Assembly: GCA_026552835.1 (NCBI GenBank)
Contig: JAPMTY010000050.1
Location: 1-31,720, forward strand
Source: Candidatus Methanoperedens sp.
GTDB lineage: Archaea; Halobacteriota; Methanosarcinia; Methanosarcinales; Methanoperedenaceae
Reading direction: 5' to 3'
DNA length: 31,720 nt
How positions within the stretch are numbered: the stretch's first letter is position 1; each line of letters opens with the position of its first letter. Below are positions 1-9,065 of this stretch, piece after piece. Under the pieces are notes generated by a model. The model saw only the letters and a list, made by a program, of their open reading frames with translations. It had not been told where the DNA came from and made no database searches. A program made the translations under genes and the position numbers.

Positions 1-220
1 TATGGATGAGTGCTTTTTTGGGGAGAGATCTCATGAAAACAGGAACCGATCCCATTGTCATTTCTATATCTCCAAGAGTATCTTTATATGACATATCAAG
101 GTTGATATTGGAATGGATATTATTTCCATTTCCCGCATCAACCGTGATGTCAGCAAACGCCCCTTCATGATTAATTTGCTGGACGATACCTTCCGGTACA
201 TTTATTTCTTTAAATTCCAT
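1..220 (-). CDS. Hypothetical protein, 5' end only (runs off left edge)
   Basis: The first 73 codons of a minus-strand gene are visible; the rest lies outside the window. The start ATG (218-220) is supported by an AAGGTGA Shine-Dalgarno about 5 nt upstream. The visible peptide begins MEFKEINVPEGIVQQINHEG, is acidic and polar with several Asn/Gly, and has no signal peptide, membrane segment or motif I recognise. It is preceded by a long leader that may carry a hairpin (271-305). Family and function unknown; that it is coding is inferred from the good ribosome binding site and the uninterrupted frame. Confidence 0.55.
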   Translation of the reverse strand, partial: MEFKEINVPEGIVQQINHEGAFADITVDAGNGNNIHSNINLDMSYKDTLGDIEMTMGSVPVFMRSLPKKALIH

Positions 221-270
221 TATTTCACCTTTTGATTGGTACCCTGAAGTAATTCAAAGGTATCATTTTT

Positions 271-305
271 GAACCCAGTAGAAAAGTTCTGTTACATCTG
301 GGTTC
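271..305 (-). promoter_or_regulatory. Perfect 8-bp inverted repeat in the leader of the left-edge gene
   Basis: GAACCCAG (271-278) and CTGGGTTC (298-305) are perfect inverted repeats separated by 19 nt. They lie 51-85 nt upstream of the start codon of the left-edge gene. A TATA-like stretch (minus strand AACTATATAAG, about 366-376) upstream would place the repeat inside the transcribed leader. It could be an RNA hairpin or a protein-binding site; only the symmetry is seen. Confidence 0.35.
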
Positions 306-738
306 TAATGCTCACAACCCCACAACCTTAACATATCGGGAATTATACTGATGGTCGCTATCACTTATATAGTTATACTCTCATATATAATTTTTTCTGT
401 ATATTAATTATGGTTTGAATTGGATTATGTCGTTCCATTCACGTAGCCGGGTCACAAAAATCACAAGCCTGGATGCTTAAAAGGGATTCAAGCCCGGGCG
501 GGAACGAATTCCATAGTTATTCCGCACACAGTTTTACCCGTGTTTGGTATTTCTATATCATTCGAAACTTACGAGATTACCACGTATGTTTAAATGAATC
601 ACCCGGTTTGCTCTCCATGTAATATGTTAACATTAATAGCATTTATAAATTTTGGTTATCAGAATGAGAATCAGTTGGGAAGAATATGACGTTTATATTT
701 ATCTTATATGCTCCTGCCATAATAAAGAAACCACTGCC
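306..738. other. Non-coding stretch with no supported gene
   Basis: I see no convincing gene, RNA gene or repeat family here. It is AT-rich with scattered TATA-like sequences (around 366-400 and 640-660). One 49-codon plus-strand ORF (473-622) exists but has no ribosome binding site or recognisable content. The stretch probably holds the promoter of the left-edge gene. Confidence 0.5.
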
Positions 739-782
739 ACAGGTTTATTTTAATAGATATGATAAACCTGTTTTAATACAGG
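739..782 (-). terminator. Overlapping inverted repeats downstream of the small Cys-rich ORF
   Basis: On the minus strand three arms occur in order: CCTGT (782-778), ACAGGTTTAT (771-762) and ATAAACCTGT (748-739). The middle arm can pair either with the first (5 bp) or with the third (a perfect 10-bp stem with a 13-nt loop). It begins 14 nt after the stop codon of the small ORF at 796-972, so a 3'-end or terminator role is likely. No long U-run follows on the minus strand. The role is inferred; the symmetry is seen. Confidence 0.4.
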
Positions 783-795
783 CTTTATTTTTTCA

Positions 796-972
796 TTAGG
801 CCACAGCTAAAACCTTGCTTGAATAATATGAGCAGGTTTCAGAACATCCGCAAAGAGACATTTTATGTATCCCACAATTAGGAATATCCAAAAATCTTCT
901 CTCCCCTACTCCAATTTCAGTAATATCATTCTTTAAATAGCCAAAATCGCTACAATCTTCTTTTAAAAACAT
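796..972 (-). CDS. Small cysteine-rich hypothetical protein (58 aa)
   Basis: The short ORF starts at ATG 970-972 with a GAGGT ribosome binding site about 7 nt upstream and ends at TAA 796-798, followed by an inverted-repeat structure. The product has five cysteines (residues 7, 33, 41, 43 and 47), including a CxC pair and a C-x3-C spacing (CGCSETC), which would suit metal binding or redox chemistry. No signal peptide or membrane segment is seen. It is divergent from the Mg2+ P-type ATPase and the two share a 101-bp promoter region with a palindromic TATA-like CTATATAG, so they might be co-regulated. I do not recognise the family. It could be a chance ORF, but the ribosome binding site, the Cys pattern and the 3' structure argue for a real gene. 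Confidence 0.5.
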   Translation of the reverse strand: MFLKEDCSDFGYLKNDITEIGVGERRFLDIPNCGIHKMSLCGCSETCSYYSSKVLAVA

Positions 973-1007
973 TTTTTTACCTCTAAGAGTGTAATCCTTT
1001 CGGAAAG

Positions 1008-1016
1008 CTATATAGT
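1008..1016. promoter_or_regulatory. Palindromic TATA-like element between the Cys-rich ORF and mgtA
   Basis: GCTATATAG lies in the 101-bp divergent region. In the minus direction it is about 40 nt from the small ORF start, just upstream of a short symmetric CTTTC-G-GAAAG element and the GAGGT site. In the plus direction it is about 60 nt from the mgtA start; a second AT-rich box (1028-1042) is a better-placed alternative for mgtA. The assignment is tentative. Confidence 0.3.
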
Positions 1017-1073
1017 TATGTTAACCAAAAATAAATTAATAATAACGAATTTACCTGATGCTCACATGCAACT

Positions 1074-3623
1074 ATGCAAAATTCTAAAAAGATAAATTCA
1101 AATAATCAACCCCCGCAGGCATTCTGGAGCCTCCCTGCCGTCGAACTGCTTGCGCGGCTTCAAACAACACCGCAGGGCATTACCGGCGATGAAGCTCGTC
1201 AGCGGCTCGCACGTTATGGCTCCAATCTCCTGACGCCCAGGAAAAGATCGGACTCACTTGCGCTTTTTCTTAGTCAATTCAAAAGTCCCATTACCCTCAT
1301 CCTTCTCTTTGCGGCCGGATTGTCATTTTTTTTGCATGAACATGTTGATGTTTTCATTATCCTTGCAATTGTCTTCATAAGCGGCATCCTGGGATTCTGG
1401 CAGGAACGGGGAGCGGCTAATGCAGTAGAGAAGTTGCTCGCTATCGTGCAAATAAAAGCGATGGTGTTGCGCGATGGAAGCCCTGGAGAAATTCCTGTCG
1501 AAGAGATTGTGCCCGGGGATGTCATTATTCTCAACGGCGGAGATATTATTCCAGGGGACTGCCTGATACTTGAGTCCAAAGACTTATTTATCGATGAAGC
1601 GACGCTGACCGGCGAAACATATCCGGTAGAAAAGTCGGCCGGGGAACTGGCGAAAGACACAGAACTTGGCCAGCGTAACAACACCCTTTTTATGGGAACT
1701 CATGCGGTGAGCGGCAGCGCAAAAGCTGTAGTTGTCTTCACAGGGACTGAAACCGAATTCGGTAAGGTTTCCCAGCGGCTGAAACTAAGATCGCCGGAGA
1801 CGGAGTTTGAACGCGGCGTCAGGAGGTTCGGGTATTTCCTTATGGAGATCACGATGCTGCTGGTGATTTCCATCTTTGCCATAAACGCTTATATGGGACG
1901 CCCTGTCCTGGAATCTCTTCTTTTTTCCCTGGCACTCGCTGTCGGGCTGACCCCGCAACTCCTGCCGGCGATTATCAGCGTTAATCTTGCACACGGCGCA
2001 AACCGCATGGCACAGCAGAAAGTAATTGTTAAACGCCTTGCCTCTATTGAAAATTTTGGAAGTATGAACGTACTCTGTTCAGATAAGACCGGTACTCTGA
2101 CAGAAGGAGTAGTGCGGGTGAACTCCTCTCTTGATGTTGAAGGTAAGGAAAGCGAAAAAGTTCTTTTCTATGCTTATCTCAATGCTTTTTTCGAGACGGG
2201 TTTTACGAACCCGATTGACAGCGCAATACGGAATCATCGCCCGTTTGATGTATCCGGGTGCAAGAAACTGGATGAAGTACCGTATGATTTCATTCGTAAG
2301 CGATTAAGCGTCCTTGTCTCAAAAGACGATAAGCACCTGATAGTGACTAAAGGCGCTCTGCAGAACGTGCTGGCAGTCTGTTCATCAGCAGAAACGTCCG
2401 ATGGAAAAATCGTGGATATAGCCACCGTGAAGGAACAGATTCAGCGGTGCTTTGAGACGCAGAGCAGCCAGGGTTTCCGAATATTGGGAGTTGCTTACCG
2501 TGATATCGGGCATGATTCGATTATAACGAAAGACCATGAAGCAGCGATGACTTTTTTAGGATTCCTCGTTCTCTTTGATCCGCCAAAGCCCGGAATTGCA
2601 GGCACCATAAACCAATTAAATCACCTCGGCATTTCACTTAAGATCATCACAGGAGACAACAAACTGGTTGCTGCCAATGTAGGTAAACAGGTGGGGTTAG
2701 CCGGACCGTCCATACTCACAGGGCAAGACCTTCGTTCAATGAGTGATGAAGCGCTGCTCGGGCGGGTGAATGATATAAATATCTTTGCTGATATCGAACC
2801 GAATCAGAAGGAGCGCATCATCCTGGCTCTTAAGAAGACAGGAAATGTTGTCGGCTATATGGGGGATGGAATTAATGACGCGTCAGCGCTCCATGTTTCC
2901 GATGTCGGCATCTCGGTTGACAGCGCCGTAGATGTTGCCAAAGATGCCGCAGATATTGTGCTGCTGGAAAAGGATTTGGGTGTGCTCGTGCAGGGTGTGC
3001 GTGAAGGGAGAATGACATTTGCCAATACACTCAAGTATGTTTTCATGGCCACGAGCGCCAATTTCGGGAACATGTTCAGCATGGCTGGAGTATCGCTTTT
3101 CCTGCCCTTTCTCCCACTGTTGCCCGGACAGATCCTGCTCACCAATCTCATGACTGATATACCGGAGATGACAATCGCCACAGATAGCGTTGATGGCGAA
3201 ATGGTTGATCACCCCAGGCGCTGGGATATAGGGTTCATCCGCACTTTTATGCTGGTCTTTGGAATCCTGAGTTCCGTATTCGACATTCTTACATTCGGCG
3301 CTTTGTTTTTCATTCTCAATGCTACAACTGGCCAATTCAGGACCGGCTGGTTTATGGAATCTGTTATTTCAGCTTCGATTATTGTACTTGTTATTCGCAC
3401 CAAGAAGCCTTTTTTCAAGAGCATACCCGGGAAGTATCTGTCCGCAGCCACACTGCTGATTGTAGGAAGTACACTCATTTTACCTTTCACGCCACTCGGG
3501 AAGCTATTTGAATTCAGTCAGCTTCCGATTTCGTTCCTTCTTCTTATGGGAGCGATAGTGGCCTTTTACATCATCGCGGCAGAAATGGTGAAAGCAATAT
3601 TTTACAAGAGGGTGAAATTTTGA
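1074..3623 (+). CDS. mgtA: Mg2+-importing P-type ATPase, MgtA/MgtB (P3B) type
   Basis: This 849-residue membrane ATPase is predicted to import Mg2+ using ATP. In order it shows an N-terminal cation-ATPase segment (about 15-75), the first membrane pair (about 65-110), the actuator domain with the TGE loop (about 179-181), a second membrane pair, the phosphorylation motif DKTGTLTEG with catalytic Asp337, the nucleotide-binding domain, the hinge GDGIND (597-602), and a hydrophobic C-terminal third with about six further membrane helices. Length and the run from WQERGAANAV through the catalytic core match the MgtA/MgtB group better than Ca2+ or heavy-metal pumps; there is no N-terminal CxxC metal domain. 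No Shine-Dalgarno precedes the ATG at 1074. The 3' end overlaps the convergent gene by 22 bp. Substrate assignment is by family resemblance. Confidence 0.9.
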   Translation: MQNSKKINSNNQPPQAFWSLPAVELLARLQTTPQGITGDEARQRLARYGSNLLTPRKRSDSLALFLSQFKSPITLILLFAAGLSFFLHEHVDVFIILAIVFISGILGFWQERGAANAVEKLLAIVQIKAMVLRDGSPGEIPVEEIVPGDVIILNGGDIIPGDCLILESKDLFIDEATLTGETYPVEKSAGELAKDTELGQRNNTLFMGTHAVSGSAKAVVVFTGTETEFGKVSQRLKLRSPETEFERGVRRFGYFLMEITMLLVISIFAINAYMGRPVLESLLFSLALAVGLTPQLLPAIISVNLAHGANRMAQQKVIVKRLASIENFGSMNVLCSDKTGTLTEGVVRVNSSLDVEGKESEKVLFYAYLNAFFETGFTNPIDSAIRNHRPFDVSGCKKLDEVPYDFIRKRLSVLVSKDDKHLIVTKGALQNVLAVCSSAETSDGKIVDIATVKEQIQRCFETQSSQGFRILGVAYRDIGHDSIITKDHEAAMTFLGFLVLFDPPKPGIAGTINQLNHLGISLKIITGDNKLVAANVGKQVGLAGPSILTGQDLRSMSDEALLGRVNDINIFADIEPNQKERIILALKKTGNVVGYMGDGINDASALHVSDVGISVDSAVDVAKDAADIVLLEKDLGVLVQGVREGRMTFANTLKYVFMATSANFGNMFSMAGVSLFLPFLPLLPGQILLTNLMTDIPEMTIATDSVDGEMVDHPRRWDIGFIRTFMLVFGILSSVFDILTFGALFFILNATTGQFRTGWFMESVISASIIVLVIRTKKPFFKSIPGKYLSAATLLIVGSTLILPFTPLGKLFEFSQLPISFLLLMGAIVAFYIIAAEMVKAIFYKRVKF

Positions 3624-4744
3624 TTGATTAAAGCAAGAATAATAGGTTTAATTACGTCCCATAAAATCAGGAGAACTATTACAATCTCAAGCCAGAGTGC
3701 CAATTGTTCTGTAGCAAGTTCTCTTGCTGTTGAGTAGAGATCCTGGAGGGAATCTATCTTTTCCTGCACTAATTTTCCAAAGTCCCGTACTTTGAGGGTA
3801 TCCAGCATGTTCTGATAGAAAGACTGGTAATACCAATCATTTGTAATTTTGTGAGGATTCATCAGGTCTTTAATATCATCAAGGATTACAAGCCCGATTT
3901 CACTAACCGTAAATAGTGATTTTTCAAGTTTTCTTGGCGCCTGTGTAATGAAATAATATCTTGAACTGTTAAGTTTTTTCAGGGCGTCAAAAGCATTGGA
4001 TATTTCAACATCTATCTTCCTGTCATATATCTGGAACAAAAGCAAAAGCGATATGGCAAGTTCCAGTAATTCGCGCAGTTCATTTATGTAACCGTCGCAG
4101 CCAATAACGAAGGCTGCCTCAGTCGAAGCAAGAAAAAGGTCTTCATCGTAATATGAGAGGTCATTTGCAGTCTTTTCCATGATTTCCTTGCTGTGAAGCG
4201 CACGGGTAGGCGTTTCACCCGAAAGGAAACGTGCGATTATCTCTCCATATTGCTCTCTCAGGCTTTTCTGGTCAAGCTGGGGAGTGAAATCTTTAATTTT
4301 CAGAAATGTGAATTTTTTAATATCGGGATAATATGCTACCGTCTTTTTCGGATTGATTTTCTCACGTATTTCCTTTATTCTCTTGTTTGCATACGACTGG
4401 TAGTCAAGTCCTTCCACGATAATAGTGTTTGAATGAAGGGCTGTCAGGATATCATTCAATGAAATCTTGTCCCGGATCTCGATTTCTGTCCGCAGTATTG
4501 ACACCCCTGCTGCAAAAATATCAGTAAACATGTTCGTATTACAGGTAATTTTTTCACTGCCTGCAGCAATAACAGCCACGCCCTCTGCTTTTTCAATTTC
4601 TATCGGTTTATTCCATCTTTCGGCAATTACTTCTCCACCAATCAACATCTTCAGTTGGGTTTTATCCAGTTCCCCGCCATGCCCGAAGGCAGCAAGAATC
4701 GTAAGCTTGCCATTATGAATTGTGAAATCGCTGGTCGTATCCAT
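3602..4744 (-). CDS. RMD1/DUF155-like protein with C-terminal membrane anchor
   Basis: A 380-residue protein, soluble for most of its length, with a single strongly hydrophobic segment close to the C terminus (about 350-375: LEIVIVLLILWDVIKPIIL). The layout (an acidic N-terminal half, a central block with EAAFVIGCDGYINELRELLELAISLLLLFQ, a helical stretch with IDSLQDLYSTARELATEQ, then a terminal membrane helix) resembles the RMD1/YagE (DUF155) family, whose members end in a helical stalk plus membrane anchor. The molecular function of archaeal members is unknown to me. A TATA box 24-35 nt upstream of the ATG implies a nearly leaderless message. The gene is convergent with mgtA and the last 22 bp overlap it. 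The family call is from overall resemblance, so moderate. Confidence 0.6.
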   Translation of the reverse strand: MDTTSDFTIHNGKLTILAAFGHGGELDKTQLKMLIGGEVIAERWNKPIEIEKAEGVAVIAAGSEKITCNTNMFTDIFAAGVSILRTEIEIRDKISLNDILTALHSNTIIVEGLDYQSYANKRIKEIREKINPKKTVAYYPDIKKFTFLKIKDFTPQLDQKSLREQYGEIIARFLSGETPTRALHSKEIMEKTANDLSYYDEDLFLASTEAAFVIGCDGYINELRELLELAISLLLLFQIYDRKIDVEISNAFDALKKLNSSRYYFITQAPRKLEKSLFTVSEIGLVILDDIKDLMNPHKITNDWYYQSFYQNMLDTLKVRDFGKLVQEKIDSLQDLYSTARELATEQLALWLEIVIVLLILWDVIKPIILALINQNFTLL

Positions 4745-4767
4745 ATTAATATAAGAATATGTTTTAA

Positions 4768-4779
4768 AAATATATAAAG
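4768..4779 (-). promoter_or_regulatory. TATA box of the RMD1-like gene
   Basis: The minus strand reads CTTTATATATTT, a good archaeal TATA element 24-35 nt upstream of the ATG at 4744, which predicts a leader of only a few nucleotides. Confidence 0.55.
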
Positions 4780-4851
4780 TTATGATAGTGCCTTAAGGAC
4801 TGATTGAAGGCTCCAGCTTTTTACAATTTTCTACATCCGCATCATACAAAT

Positions 4852-4862
4852 AACTTATAAAC
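4852..4862 (+). promoter_or_regulatory. TATA box of trm1
   Basis: AACTTATAAAC is centred about 31 nt upstream of the trm1 ATG (4888). There is no Shine-Dalgarno in between, consistent with a leaderless or nearly leaderless transcript. Confidence 0.55.
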
Positions 4863-4887
4863 TATTCATGCTAAATGTGGCACTCCA

Positions 4888-6051
4888 ATGCTCACCAAAA
4901 TCATCATTGAAGGTACAACAAGTGTTGAGGTGCCGGTCCCGGATGAAGATTCGAATTTCCCCCCTTCTTCGGTAGCAGTATTCTACAATCCAGCAATGCG
5001 AATGAACCGGGATGTTGCAGTGGCGGCAATAGCATGTTTCTCAAAAAATAATCCCGAATACACATACCTTGACGCCCTCTCAGCCTCGGGAATCCGGGGA
5101 CTTCGCATCGCAAAGGAGGTCGGGCTCAGTATCACGATGAGCGATTGGGAAGATACATCCTTTGAACTGATAAACAAAAATATCGAACTCAACAACCTTG
5201 CGAACTGCACAGCGATTAAGAGAAATGCAAACGTGGTGATGCTGGATGAGAGCTTTGACATCATCGACCTTGACCCTTTCGGAAGCCCGGCGCCGTTTCT
5301 GGACGCAGCATGCCGCTCCACAAAGCGCCTCCTGTGCATCACAGCCACAGATACGGCGCCCCTTTGCGGCGCGCACAAGAAAGCGGGTATCAGGAACTAT
5401 GCCGCCGTGCCCCTCAAGACCGAGTATTATCCTGAGATGGGAGTCCGCATCCTCATGGGCGCTGTTGCGAGGACTCTGGCGAAGCACGATAAATCCATGA
5501 CACCTCTTTTATCCTACGCCTCGGCGCATTATGTCAGGCTTTTTGCAGCGGTAAAAAAAGGAATCAACGAGGCGGATGAATGTTTGAAAAATATGGGATT
5601 CATTTCCCACTGCTTTGGCTGCGGCGCAAGGGAATGGAATTATGGGCTGGCAGTGCACATGGAAGAGAAATGCGTTGTGTGCGGGCACACCACGTCGCTT
5701 GCCGGACCCCTGTGGCTTGGCAGGCTGCATGATAGCGATTTTTGCGGGGAGTTGCTCGGTGAGCTTGAAAAGCGCGGGTTCAAGGAAGCTCTGAAGCTTG
5801 TCGCCACATGCAGGGATGAGCTTGATATTCCGATGCATTACGATTACCATAAACTCTGCAAGTCGCTCGGGATTACGGCGATGCGTACGGATGAGCTTAT
5901 CCTTGCTTTGAGGGAGAGAGGTTTTCGGGCTTCACGCACGCATTTTTCCGGGATTTCGTTCAAGACGGATGCGGGGATGGAGGAGATTAAGGGGATTATC
6001 ATGGAACTGGCTGGGAGAAGCAAAATGGAAAGGAATTCATTAACAAAATAG
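4888..6051 (+). CDS. trm1: tRNA (guanine26-N2)-dimethyltransferase
   Basis: This 387-residue enzyme transfers two methyl groups from S-adenosylmethionine to N2 of G26 in tRNA. Visible features are the N-terminal SAM-binding fold (LDALSASGIRGLRIAKEVG, about 55-75), the acidic SAM contact (MSDW, about 83), the catalytic DPFGSP motif at Asp129, and a zinc-finger-like pair of CxxC motifs (Cys242/Cys245 and Cys262/Cys265), followed by the C-terminal domain typical of archaeal and eukaryotic Trm1 (HYDYHKLCKSLG, FRASRTHFSG). The length is normal for archaeal Trm1. It has its own TATA box and seems monocistronic, ending 5 bp before the convergent hsdR. The protein is cytoplasmic and the assignment is firm. 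Confidence 0.95.
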   Translation: MLTKIIIEGTTSVEVPVPDEDSNFPPSSVAVFYNPAMRMNRDVAVAAIACFSKNNPEYTYLDALSASGIRGLRIAKEVGLSITMSDWEDTSFELINKNIELNNLANCTAIKRNANVVMLDESFDIIDLDPFGSPAPFLDAACRSTKRLLCITATDTAPLCGAHKKAGIRNYAAVPLKTEYYPEMGVRILMGAVARTLAKHDKSMTPLLSYASAHYVRLFAAVKKGINEADECLKNMGFISHCFGCGAREWNYGLAVHMEEKCVVCGHTTSLAGPLWLGRLHDSDFCGELLGELEKRGFKEALKLVATCRDELDIPMHYDYHKLCKSLGITAMRTDELILALRERGFRASRTHFSGISFKTDAGMEEIKGIIMELAGRSKMERNSLTK

Positions 6052-6056
6052 CCCCA

Positions 6057-9053
6057 TCACAAATTCTCCGCCTGTAATCTTTTATAAACTTTTTTCAGCA
6101 TATAATCCTTAACCACATCGGCAACTACTTTATCATCCATAATTTTTACAAAAATATCCTTGTTTTGTTCCATCCTGTCTATCAATTTGTTTATGAAAAC
6201 ATCCTGGAATCCATATTTAAAATTATCAATTGTATTGGTTTTTGCTTGTTTCGATAAAGTTTCATCCGCAACAAGTTCTTCTTCAATCTGGTCAAAGAAA
6301 AGTTTATCCGCATCAGTAATTGGTTTTCCAAATCTCTCGTTAAAAACATTTATGATTTCAGAAAGTGTGGCAAATTCTTCTTTTTCCTTTTTTGTGCCCA
6401 CTTCCGAAGCAGGTTTTAGCCCATATTCCCCGCCTTTTTCAAGAAGAATACTTCCTTCACTGATTTTCGCAAGCCTGTAATATTCCAGAGCAACTTCATC
6501 ATTCAATTTAAATTTCTCTGATATTCCTTTTTTGGGAAGCTTGTTGAGCAGCAAACGCCCGTAAGCGTAAAATTTCTCAAGCTCAGCATCCTGAAAAGGC
6601 ATGATTTGTGCCAGGAATGAGTAAAGCCGCAAATAAACAGTTAAGGTATGCTTGAAATCTTCCCTGACTTCCTCTTTTCCTATGGCTTTGTAGCGGTCAA
6701 CCGCCGGGTCAATGTAAGCATTTAATCGAGCAGAATCTTTGTCGGTGCGAGAGCCGCTTTTCTTGAAAAATACATTGCAAAAAGCATCAATTTCCGATTT
6801 CCAGAAGATTTGCGTCGCTTCCAATTTTGCTTTCAAATCATAAAGCTGGTTCGGGTCTGTGCTTTCAGTAAGGGTCGTCTGTTCGTAATAAGGCTGGAAG
6901 GAGTCTAAAATTTCCTGCGTATCATTAACAAAATCAAGAATGAAGGTATCTTCCTTTCCAGGATAAATCCTATTTAAACGTGAAAGGGTTTGAACCGCTT
7001 TTACGCCTGATAGTTTCTTATCAACATACATTGTATGAAGCAAAGGCTGGTCAAATCCAGTCTGGTATTTGTCAGCAACCAGTAGCAACTGATATTCGAT
7101 TGTATTGAATTTGTCCGGGAGTTCCTTTTCACCGAAACCATTTATGTCGGATTCCTTATGGAGAATGCCAAATTCATCTTTGAAAGCTGAAAAGGCGACA
7201 AGTGTTTTTATCTCATTATATCCTTTTTCTTTTATGTATCTGTCAAACTCCTGTTTATAGCGGACAACATGAGGGCGTGAGGCTGTAACTACCATTGCCT
7301 TGGCTTTTCCCCCGATTTTCTTCATTGTGACCTGGCGGAAATGCTCAACGATGACTTCCGTTTTTTGAGCCAGATTATGCGGGTGAAGCGATACAAACCT
7401 TGCAATGGCTCTGCTGGCTTTTTTCTTATTGATTTTCGGGTCGTCTTCAATCTGCTTGGATAATTTGAAAAAGGTTTTGTACGTGGTGTAATTTTTTAAT
7501 ACATCCATAATAAAACCCTCTTCAATCGCCTGGCGCATTGAATATAGATGAAATGGAACCGGCTTACCCGCAGTATCTTTTTCGCCGAATACTTCCAGTG
7601 TTCTTGCTTTTGGCGTTGCTGTAAATGCAAAGAAACTCAAATTCCTGTGCGGTCCCCTTGATAACATTGAGTTCCTGATTTCATCTTCTGTATCAGATTC
7701 AGTGTAAGTTTGCTCTCTATCTTTTTTTGCGGCATCTTCCAGATTGCCGATGGTGAGAACTTCTTTAAGCTTTCTTGCAGCTTCCCCGCTCTGGGAGCTG
7801 TGCGCTTCGTCCACGATAACCGCATAATTCCTGGCTGAAATCTCTTTGATTTTATCCAGAACAAAAGGGAACTTCTGCAAAGTGGTTATGATGATGTTGG
7901 TTCCTGACTTGAGTGATTCTGCGAGCTGGCTGGAATCCTTATCTATTTTCTGGACAACACCCTGCTTGTGCTCGAATTGATAGATGGTATTCTGTAACTG
8001 CTGGTCTAATACAAGCCTGTCGGTAACAACAATCACGGAATCGAACACTCTTTTATCAGATTCATCATGTAGGCTTGATAAACGGTAGGCGAGCCATGCA
8101 ATGGAATTACTCTTACCGCTGCCTGCCGAATGCTCAATCAGGTAATTTTTCCCGGGTCCATTAATCCTTGCATCGTCTTCCAGCTTTCGGACAACATCCA
8201 ACTGATGGTAGCGCGGGAAAAGCATGCTTTCCTGCTTGAAGATTTTCCCGTCGAATTTGTATTCTTCCACCTGGAGGTGCAGGAAACGACCCAGAATATC
8301 CATCCAGCTATCTTTTTCCCAGATATATTCCCACAGGTATGATGTTTTATAACCATCAGGATTCGGCGGATTGCCAGCGCCTCGGTCATAACCAAGATTG
8401 AATGGAAGGTATTTTGTTCTTGACCCTTCAAGTTTCGTGGTCATATATATTTCATCAGGGTCAACCGCAAAGTGAACCAGGGCTCTTTTTTTGAACTGGA
8501 ACAACAGTTCTTTCGGGTCCCTGTCGTCAATAAATTGTTCCTTTGCATCGCTCACGTCCTGTCCCGTAAACCGATTTTTCAGCTCGACTGTCGCGACGGG
8601 CAGACCGTTAAGACCGAGCGCCATATCAACGGATTTTTCACTCTTCTGGCTGTATTTTAACTGCCTTGTAACGGTTAACCTGTTTAGTTTGTAAAGCCTC
8701 TCCGATTCGGGATTCAAGCCGCTTGCAGGTTTGAAATACGCCATCTTGTAACGGACACCGTAATCAATGAAGCCATTTCTCAAAACATCCAGGGCGCCCC
8801 TGTTATCTAACTCTTTGGTCAGGCGCTGTAAAAGCTTGGATTCGATGCCCGAACCGTGTACGGCAAGTGACTTTTTCCAGGCTTCAGGCTGGCTTTCCTG
8901 CAAAAAAGAAAAAATTGTTTTTGTATCAAGAGCCAGTTCGCGGTTGAAGTCGTCGGGATTGCCTTTGATGTAGCCGCCTTTTTGGAGCAGGCTGCTTTCG
9001 ATGGCTTCTTCAAAGGCTTTTTCGGTGTGTATCGGTGCTGGAATTAGTTTCAC
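6057..9053 (-). CDS. hsdR: Type I restriction enzyme R subunit (HsdR)
   Basis: This 998-residue motor and nuclease subunit of a type I restriction-modification complex should translocate DNA with ATP and cut unmodified DNA. The N-terminal PD-(D/E)xK nuclease has Asp143 and ELK (Glu157/Lys159). The SF2 motor follows, with Walker A SAGSGKS (Lys314), the DEAH box (Asp415), TATP (motif III), and a RecA2 half containing YQTGFDQPLLHTMYVDKKL and QTLSRLNRIYPGKEDTFILDF (motif VI). A helical C-terminal domain would contact HsdM/HsdS. The predicted start is GTG (9051-9053), 12 bp after the DUF433 gene; a GAGGT lies only 1-2 nt before it, unusually close, so the exact start is less certain. It is the last gene of the operon and appears intact. 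Confidence 0.95.
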   Translation of the reverse strand: MKLIPAPIHTEKAFEEAIESSLLQKGGYIKGNPDDFNRELALDTKTIFSFLQESQPEAWKKSLAVHGSGIESKLLQRLTKELDNRGALDVLRNGFIDYGVRYKMAYFKPASGLNPESERLYKLNRLTVTRQLKYSQKSEKSVDMALGLNGLPVATVELKNRFTGQDVSDAKEQFIDDRDPKELLFQFKKRALVHFAVDPDEIYMTTKLEGSRTKYLPFNLGYDRGAGNPPNPDGYKTSYLWEYIWEKDSWMDILGRFLHLQVEEYKFDGKIFKQESMLFPRYHQLDVVRKLEDDARINGPGKNYLIEHSAGSGKSNSIAWLAYRLSSLHDESDKRVFDSVIVVTDRLVLDQQLQNTIYQFEHKQGVVQKIDKDSSQLAESLKSGTNIIITTLQKFPFVLDKIKEISARNYAVIVDEAHSSQSGEAARKLKEVLTIGNLEDAAKKDREQTYTESDTEDEIRNSMLSRGPHRNLSFFAFTATPKARTLEVFGEKDTAGKPVPFHLYSMRQAIEEGFIMDVLKNYTTYKTFFKLSKQIEDDPKINKKKASRAIARFVSLHPHNLAQKTEVIVEHFRQVTMKKIGGKAKAMVVTASRPHVVRYKQEFDRYIKEKGYNEIKTLVAFSAFKDEFGILHKESDINGFGEKELPDKFNTIEYQLLLVADKYQTGFDQPLLHTMYVDKKLSGVKAVQTLSRLNRIYPGKEDTFILDFVNDTQEILDSFQPYYEQTTLTESTDPNQLYDLKAKLEATQIFWKSEIDAFCNVFFKKSGSRTDKDSARLNAYIDPAVDRYKAIGKEEVREDFKHTLTVYLRLYSFLAQIMPFQDAELEKFYAYGRLLLNKLPKKGISEKFKLNDEVALEYYRLAKISEGSILLEKGGEYGLKPASEVGTKKEKEEFATLSEIINVFNERFGKPITDADKLFFDQIEEELVADETLSKQAKTNTIDNFKYGFQDVFINKLIDRMEQNKDIFVKIMDDKVVADVVKDYMLKKVYKRLQAENL

Positions 9054-9065
9054 GACCTCGATACC

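Noticed and set aside
473..622. 49-codon plus-strand ORF in the left non-coding region
   Set aside because: No Shine-Dalgarno, no recognisable content and unclear promoter; cannot be distinguished from chance.
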